A stretch of 64,000 bases of DNA from Mogibacterium sp. (lineage in GTDB: Bacteria > Bacillota > Clostridia > Peptostreptococcales > Anaerovoracaceae): assembly GCA_012840975.1 (NCBI GenBank), contig DUVP01000014.1, positions 1 to 64,000 of the forward strand, read 5' to 3'. Positions 59,466 through 64,000 of this stretch are shown one piece after another. The notes beneath the pieces were generated by a model. The model saw only the letters and a list, made by a program, of their open reading frames with translations. It had not been told where the DNA came from and made no database searches. The first letter of the stretch is position 1. Each line of letters opens with the position of its first letter. A program made the position numbers and the translations under genes.

Positions 59466-60347
59466 ATGGATTTCAAGCAAGTTGAAGCATTTGTAAACGT
59501 AGTAAGATTCAAGAGTTTCAGCAAGGCGGCTGATGCAACATTTTTTACACAGCCTACAATAAGTACGCATATAAGGAACCTTGAGAAGGAACTGGGTGTA
59601 CAGCTACTTGATCGTAGAAGCAGGGTTGTAGAAATGACTCCGCAGGGAGCAAAATTCTATAAATATGCTGTTGAAATGATCAATGTAAGATCTCTCGCCA
59701 TAGAAACCCTTCGCGGCAGTGCGGATAAAATAGAAGGTATACTGGAAATTCAAACCTCTTCAATACCCGGTGTTACTTTTCTTCCTGAATTTATGGCCGG
59801 ATTCAGAAAAAAGCATCCCGACATTCAGTACTATGTATCCTTATCAGACACTCAGGCTGTCATCGATAATATAGGTGAAAGGCGTGGAGAGATCGGTTTT
59901 ATAGGTATAGATCTGAGTAACAACTCCTTTTTAACGACCAAAGTCGCGTCTGATCAGGTTGTTATGATTGCCCCGAAAAACTATGGACTGGACGGATCCA
60001 TCTCTATGTCGGAAGCTGTCGGATATCCTTTCATATGGAGAGAAACCGGCTCCGCAACTCGCAGTACATTCGAAGCCACTGCTTTAGAACTGGGATACAA
60101 AAAAGATGTTTTTGAGGTAGCTGCACTATTTGACGACATGGATGCAATCATCAGATCAGTTGAGGCAGGTCTCGGAGTAGCTGTTATATCAAAGAAAGTT
60201 GCCTCTTCATTGGGCAACAGGGTTTCGATTGTTGAAATAAATGATTTCAAGGATGCTCGTGACTTCTATATGATCCAGCTAAAATCGACATCCCTTTCTC
60301 CCGCAGCAGAGGCCTTTGCTCAATTCGTAAAGGACTCTGTTAAATAA
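59466..60347 (+). CDS. LysR family transcriptional regulator, possibly selenium-metabolism associated
   Basis: MDFKQVEAFVNVVRFKSFSKAADATFFTQPTISTHIRNLEKELGVQLL; SD AGGAGGGGG before ATG 59466; convergent with selD. Confidence 0.9.
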   Translation: MDFKQVEAFVNVVRFKSFSKAADATFFTQPTISTHIRNLEKELGVQLLDRRSRVVEMTPQGAKFYKYAVEMINVRSLAIETLRGSADKIEGILEIQTSSIPGVTFLPEFMAGFRKKHPDIQYYVSLSDTQAVIDNIGERRGEIGFIGIDLSNNSFLTTKVASDQVVMIAPKNYGLDGSISMSEAVGYPFIWRETGSATRSTFEATALELGYKKDVFEVAALFDDMDAIIRSVEAGLGVAVISKKVASSLGNRVSIVEINDFKDARDFYMIQLKSTSLSPAAEAFAQFVKDSVK

Positions 60348-60387
60348 TCATATCAATCAAAAATTATAAAAAGTTTACATAGCGTTA

Positions 60388-60423
60388 AAATGACCCCGAA
60401 AGCTTATCTTTCCGAGGTCATTT
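60388..60423. terminator. bidirectional intrinsic terminator
   Basis: AAATGACC..GAAAG CTTAT CTTTC..GGTCATTT. Confidence 0.8.
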
Positions 60424-60426
60424 GTT

Positions 60427-61560
60427 TTAGTCCAGTATTTCTATGAATTTCTCTTTCTTGTCTTTGAACCGTCCTATGACAGCCGATTCACAGCCAAGTT
60501 CTCCAAGTTGATCAACGAGTCTCGGAATCTCTTTCTCGTTTACTGCTATTAGAAGTCCCCCTGATGTTTGAGGATCATAAAGGCAATCTACTGTTGCTCT
60601 TAAAATCATATCTTTACTCGAATCTTTGGAAAGGAGTTCTATAACGTCTTCAGAAAAATGATCTCTGTTTCTATATGCTCCGGCCGGGATGATTCCCATG
60701 GTTGCCATCTCAATCGCCTTGGGGAATATCGGTACTTTCCCGCTGAACAATTCAAGAGTCACATTGCCTGACTTTGCCATTTCAGCCGCATGTCCGATAA
60801 GACCGAATCCTGTAATATCCGTGCAACCGTCCGCTTTTACTCCTTTCATGGCCTCAAACCCGTACTTGTTCAAAGTCGACATGGTTTTTTCCATTTCATC
60901 GTTTTCTTCATCTGTCAAAAGGTCGACTTTGGCGGCTGTTGTAAGTATTCCCGTTCCTATTTTTTTAGTTATTACCAGCAGGTTCCCCGCTTTGGCGCTG
61001 TTACTCAATATATCCTTAGGATGTGCAAAGCCGGTTACGGAAAGACCGTATTTCGGTTCATTATCTTCTATACTATGTCCGCCGACAATCGTTGCTCCGG
61101 CCTCATTGACTTTATCGTTTCCTCCCTCAAGAATTCCCTTGACTGCATCCAAAGGAAGACAGTTCGGAAAAGTCAGAAGATTCATGGCAAGCTTCGGCTC
61201 TCCTCCCATAGCATAAACATCGCTCAATGAGTTCGCTGCTGCAATCTGTCCAAATCTATACGGATCATCAACAATCGGAGGGAAAAAGTCTATTGTATTT
61301 ATAATAGCAAGCTCTTCATTAGCTATATATACACATGCATCGTCACTACTTTCAAATCCGATTAGAATTTTCGGATCTTTAATTTTTGGCAAGCCTGATA
61401 AAATCTCCGATAGAACTCCCGGTCCTATTTTGGAGCCTCATCCTCCTGCAGTAGTCATCTCTGTCAAACGTACTTTTTTTTCCGGTTCCGGCAGCGTTAT
61501 ATCGCACACGAGTTTTTCATATGCTTCCTGAATTTTTGCCTCATCGGTTATATTATCCAT
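60427..61560 (-). CDS. selD: selenide, water dikinase, selenocysteine-containing (UGA at 61440-61438)
   Basis: Readthrough gives ...[72 protein letters not shown]; the ORF track splits it at TGA into 61438..61626 and 60427..61392. Confidence 0.93.
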
Positions 61561-61819
61561 ATGAATTTTGTATTCCCTTCTTATCTTTATTATAATCTTG
61601 CAATCATCAATACCTGATTCATCCAATTTATTACTATTTTATTTATATTGTTATAGATTTGCAAATATATATTAATTATACACAATACTCTATCTGTTGT
61701 GCAGATTTAATATAATATCTCATTTAATACAATATATTGTGCTTTTTGAGTTGTTAAGTCGACGCTCCGCAAGTATAATGTTTATGGAAAATTATAATTT
61801 TGTAAAATAAGGAGTAGGC

Positions 61820-63133
61820 ATGGATAAGGAAAGAAAGATTATTCAGATAACAGAGAAAGTTCCTCTGCTACAAGGTATTCCTCTCTCAATTCAGCACACG
61901 TTTGCAATGTTCAGTGCATCGGTACTTGTTCCATATATTTTCGGTATCGATCCCGCTATCGCACTTCTGATGAACGGTATAGGAACACTTCTATTTATTC
62001 TCATTACGAACGGTAAAGCTCCCGCCTATCTCGGCTCCTCATTCGCCTTCATATCACCGGCATTACTCATCATAAACGACCCTAGTCTCGGCTATAGATA
62101 TGCTCTTGGCGGATTTGTTGTAGTAGGCGCTTTAATGTGCATCATCGCCATCCTGATCAAATTTGTAGGAACAAAGTGGATCGATGCCATACTTCCACCT
62201 GCTGCAATGGGACCGGTAGTTGCACTCATAGGTCTTGAACTTGCCGGCAGTGCGGCACAAACGGGTGGAATCATGGCTGCAGATGGCTCCCCTGTCAATG
62301 ACCCTAAAGCAACTGCCGTGTTCTTAATTACATTGCTCCTTGCTATATTCGGAGGGGTTCTTTATAGAGGATTTGCCTCGGCAATCGCTATACTCATATC
62401 AATTATTGTTGGGTATATAGTTGCTATCTTTGTCGGGATTGTGGACTTCTCATTGGTTTCACAGGCCTCTATATTTGCACTTCCGGAATTCCAGACTCCT
62501 CTCTGGAGTATGAAAGCAATAATTATCACAGCACCGGCAACACTTGTCGTTGTTTCCGAACACATAGGACATCAGGTTGTCACATCTGAAATCGTAGGTA
62601 AGGATCTCCTTAAGGATCCGGGACTTCACAAGTCTATGTTTGCTGACGGTTTTTCAACGGCCCTTTCCGGTATGTTCGGATCCTGTCCGACAACAACTTA
62701 CGGTGAGAATATCGGTGTTATGGCTATCACTAAAGTATATAGCGTATGGGTAATAGGCGGAGCCGCACTTTTCTCTATTTTCCTTTCATTTATAGGTAAG
62801 GCTTCTGCATTAATAAGCACTATCCCGGGTCCTGTAATGGGTGGCGTCAGCTTCCTTCTCTACGGTATGATCGGAGCTTCCGGAATCAGACTTATGGTCG
62901 ATGCTAAAATCGATTATTCCAAAGCAAGAAATCTTGCCCTGACATCAGTAGTCTTTGTCGTAGGTCTTTCAGGCGTTTCAATCAGCCTGGGTTCAAGTCA
63001 GCTGAGAGGAATGAGTCTTGCCGCTCTAATCGGAATGCTGCTTGGTCTTGTGTTTTATATCCTTGATAAATTTAAACTTACAAATGACTACGAGCACGAA
63101 TCTTCCGCAACTGAAAAGGAAACAAAATCATGA
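61820..63133 (+). CDS. uracil/xanthine (NCS2) permease
   Basis: GIPLSIQHTFAMFSASVLVPYIFG, SEHIGHQVVTSEIVGKDLLKDPGLHKSMFADG, TTTYGENIGVMAITKVYS. Confidence 0.92.
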   Translation: MDKERKIIQITEKVPLLQGIPLSIQHTFAMFSASVLVPYIFGIDPAIALLMNGIGTLLFILITNGKAPAYLGSSFAFISPALLIINDPSLGYRYALGGFVVVGALMCIIAILIKFVGTKWIDAILPPAAMGPVVALIGLELAGSAAQTGGIMAADGSPVNDPKATAVFLITLLLAIFGGVLYRGFASAIAILISIIVGYIVAIFVGIVDFSLVSQASIFALPEFQTPLWSMKAIIITAPATLVVVSEHIGHQVVTSEIVGKDLLKDPGLHKSMFADGFSTALSGMFGSCPTTTYGENIGVMAITKVYSVWVIGGAALFSIFLSFIGKASALISTIPGPVMGGVSFLLYGMIGASGIRLMVDAKIDYSKARNLALTSVVFVVGLSGVSISLGSSQLRGMSLAALIGMLLGLVFYILDKFKLTNDYEHESSATEKETKS

Positions 63134-64000
63134 TACACAGTTGGGAAACTTTAGGGCTACATATTCCAAATCTTATGTTGCCAAAAGAAGGCACCGATTA
63201 TTTCAGGTGGGCGGTTATAGCTTGTGACCAATATACTTCACAACCGGGATACTGGGCAAAGGTCAAAGAAATTGTAGGAGATTCTCCTTCAACACTTAAT
63301 TTGATCCTTCCGGAGGTGTATCTTAAAACCGATCAGGAAGATATAATAATTGAATCTGTTCAAAATAAAATGCAGCAATATCTTTCAGACGGTACTCTTC
63401 GAACTCTGAAGCCCGGTTGCATATTGATAAAAAGAACAGCCGAGGGGCGTTCTCACCTTGGTCTCGTTATAGCATTAGACCTTGAATCCTATGATTTTAC
63501 TCACGGCTCACACTCAATTGTAAGACCAACCGAAATAGTAGTACCGCATCGTATACCTCCACGTCTTAAGATTCGTGAAGGTGCACCGATTGAATGTCCG
63601 CATATTCTAATACTTATTGATGATCCGGACAGGACTGTAATCGAACCCCTGGTAAACCAGCCAAGAGAAGTTATATATGATACAGACCTTATGATGGATG
63701 GTGGGCATATAACGGGTTCATTCATATCCGAGAAACATCTTGATGGAGTCAGGCAAGGCCTTTCGGTTCTGTTTGATGAGTCTGAAGAGAAATACGGCAA
63801 AGGGAAAGCTTTTCTAATGGCTGTCGGCGACGGCAATCATTCCCTTGCAACGGCTAAAGCCGCATGGGAGAATCTCAAACAGAAATTAACTCCTGATGAG
63901 ATTGAAGACCATCCTGCCCGATTTGCTTTATGCGAGATAGCTAATATCCACGATGAGGGACTGATATTCAAATCTATTCATAGAGTACTCTTTCCAAAGA
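63130..64000 (+). CDS. DUF1015 family protein (partial, runs off right edge)
   Basis: ATGA overlap with permease stop; open to 64000: MIHSWETLGLHIPNLMLPKEGTDYFRWAVIACDQYTSQPGYW...MAVGDGNHSLATAKAAWENL. Not in the ORF track. Confidence 0.8.
   Translation, partial: MIHSWETLGLHIPNLMLPKEGTDYFRWAVIACDQYTSQPGYWAKVKEIVGDSPSTLNLILPEVYLKTDQEDIIIESVQNKMQQYLSDGTLRTLKPGCILIKRTAEGRSHLGLVIALDLESYDFTHGSHSIVRPTEIVVPHRIPPRLKIREGAPIECPHILILIDDPDRTVIEPLVNQPREVIYDTDLMMDGGHITGSFISEKHLDGVRQGLSVLFDESEEKYGKGKAFLMAVGDGNHSLATAKAAWENLKQKLTPDEIEDHPARFALCEIANIHDEGLIFKSIHRVLFPK

Overview
The window reads as a gene-dense, low-GC Clostridia/Firmicutes chromosomal segment. I see about 45 protein-coding genes and no tRNA, rRNA, CRISPR array or intact mobile element. 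Recognisable modules: copper export (CopZ-like HMA plus CopA); an OpuC/OpuF-type compatible-solute ABC transporter; a Y-family polymerase/YolD-like/AraC cluster; secreted cell-wall proteins (GH25 lysozyme, VanY, thioester/VaFE surface protein, GH20); a Re-citrate synthase/aconitase/isocitrate dehydrogenase operon; an aspartate-family amino-acid cluster (asd, lysC, hom, thrC); and a selenium set (DUF3343, TusA-like/YedF-like, YedE-like, LysR and SelD). The most interesting signals are not simple ORFs. (1) selD is itself a selenoprotein gene with an in-frame UGA at 61438-61440; the ORF track splits it. (2) A DUF445 gene is broken exactly at a canonical A_AAA_AAC -1 slippery heptamer, followed by a possible stimulatory hairpin. 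(3) The HMA domain and P-type ATPase of CopA sit in overlapping, +1-shifted frames. (4) A NiCo/czcD-type riboswitch with terminator precedes a P-type ATPase that has an unusual PEEFP M4 motif. (5) An unidentified structured RNA candidate lies at about 24.39-24.57 kb. (6) A near-consensus promoter with a DtxR-like palindrome points off the left edge, just past copA. Family assignments come from reading motifs; no database search was run.
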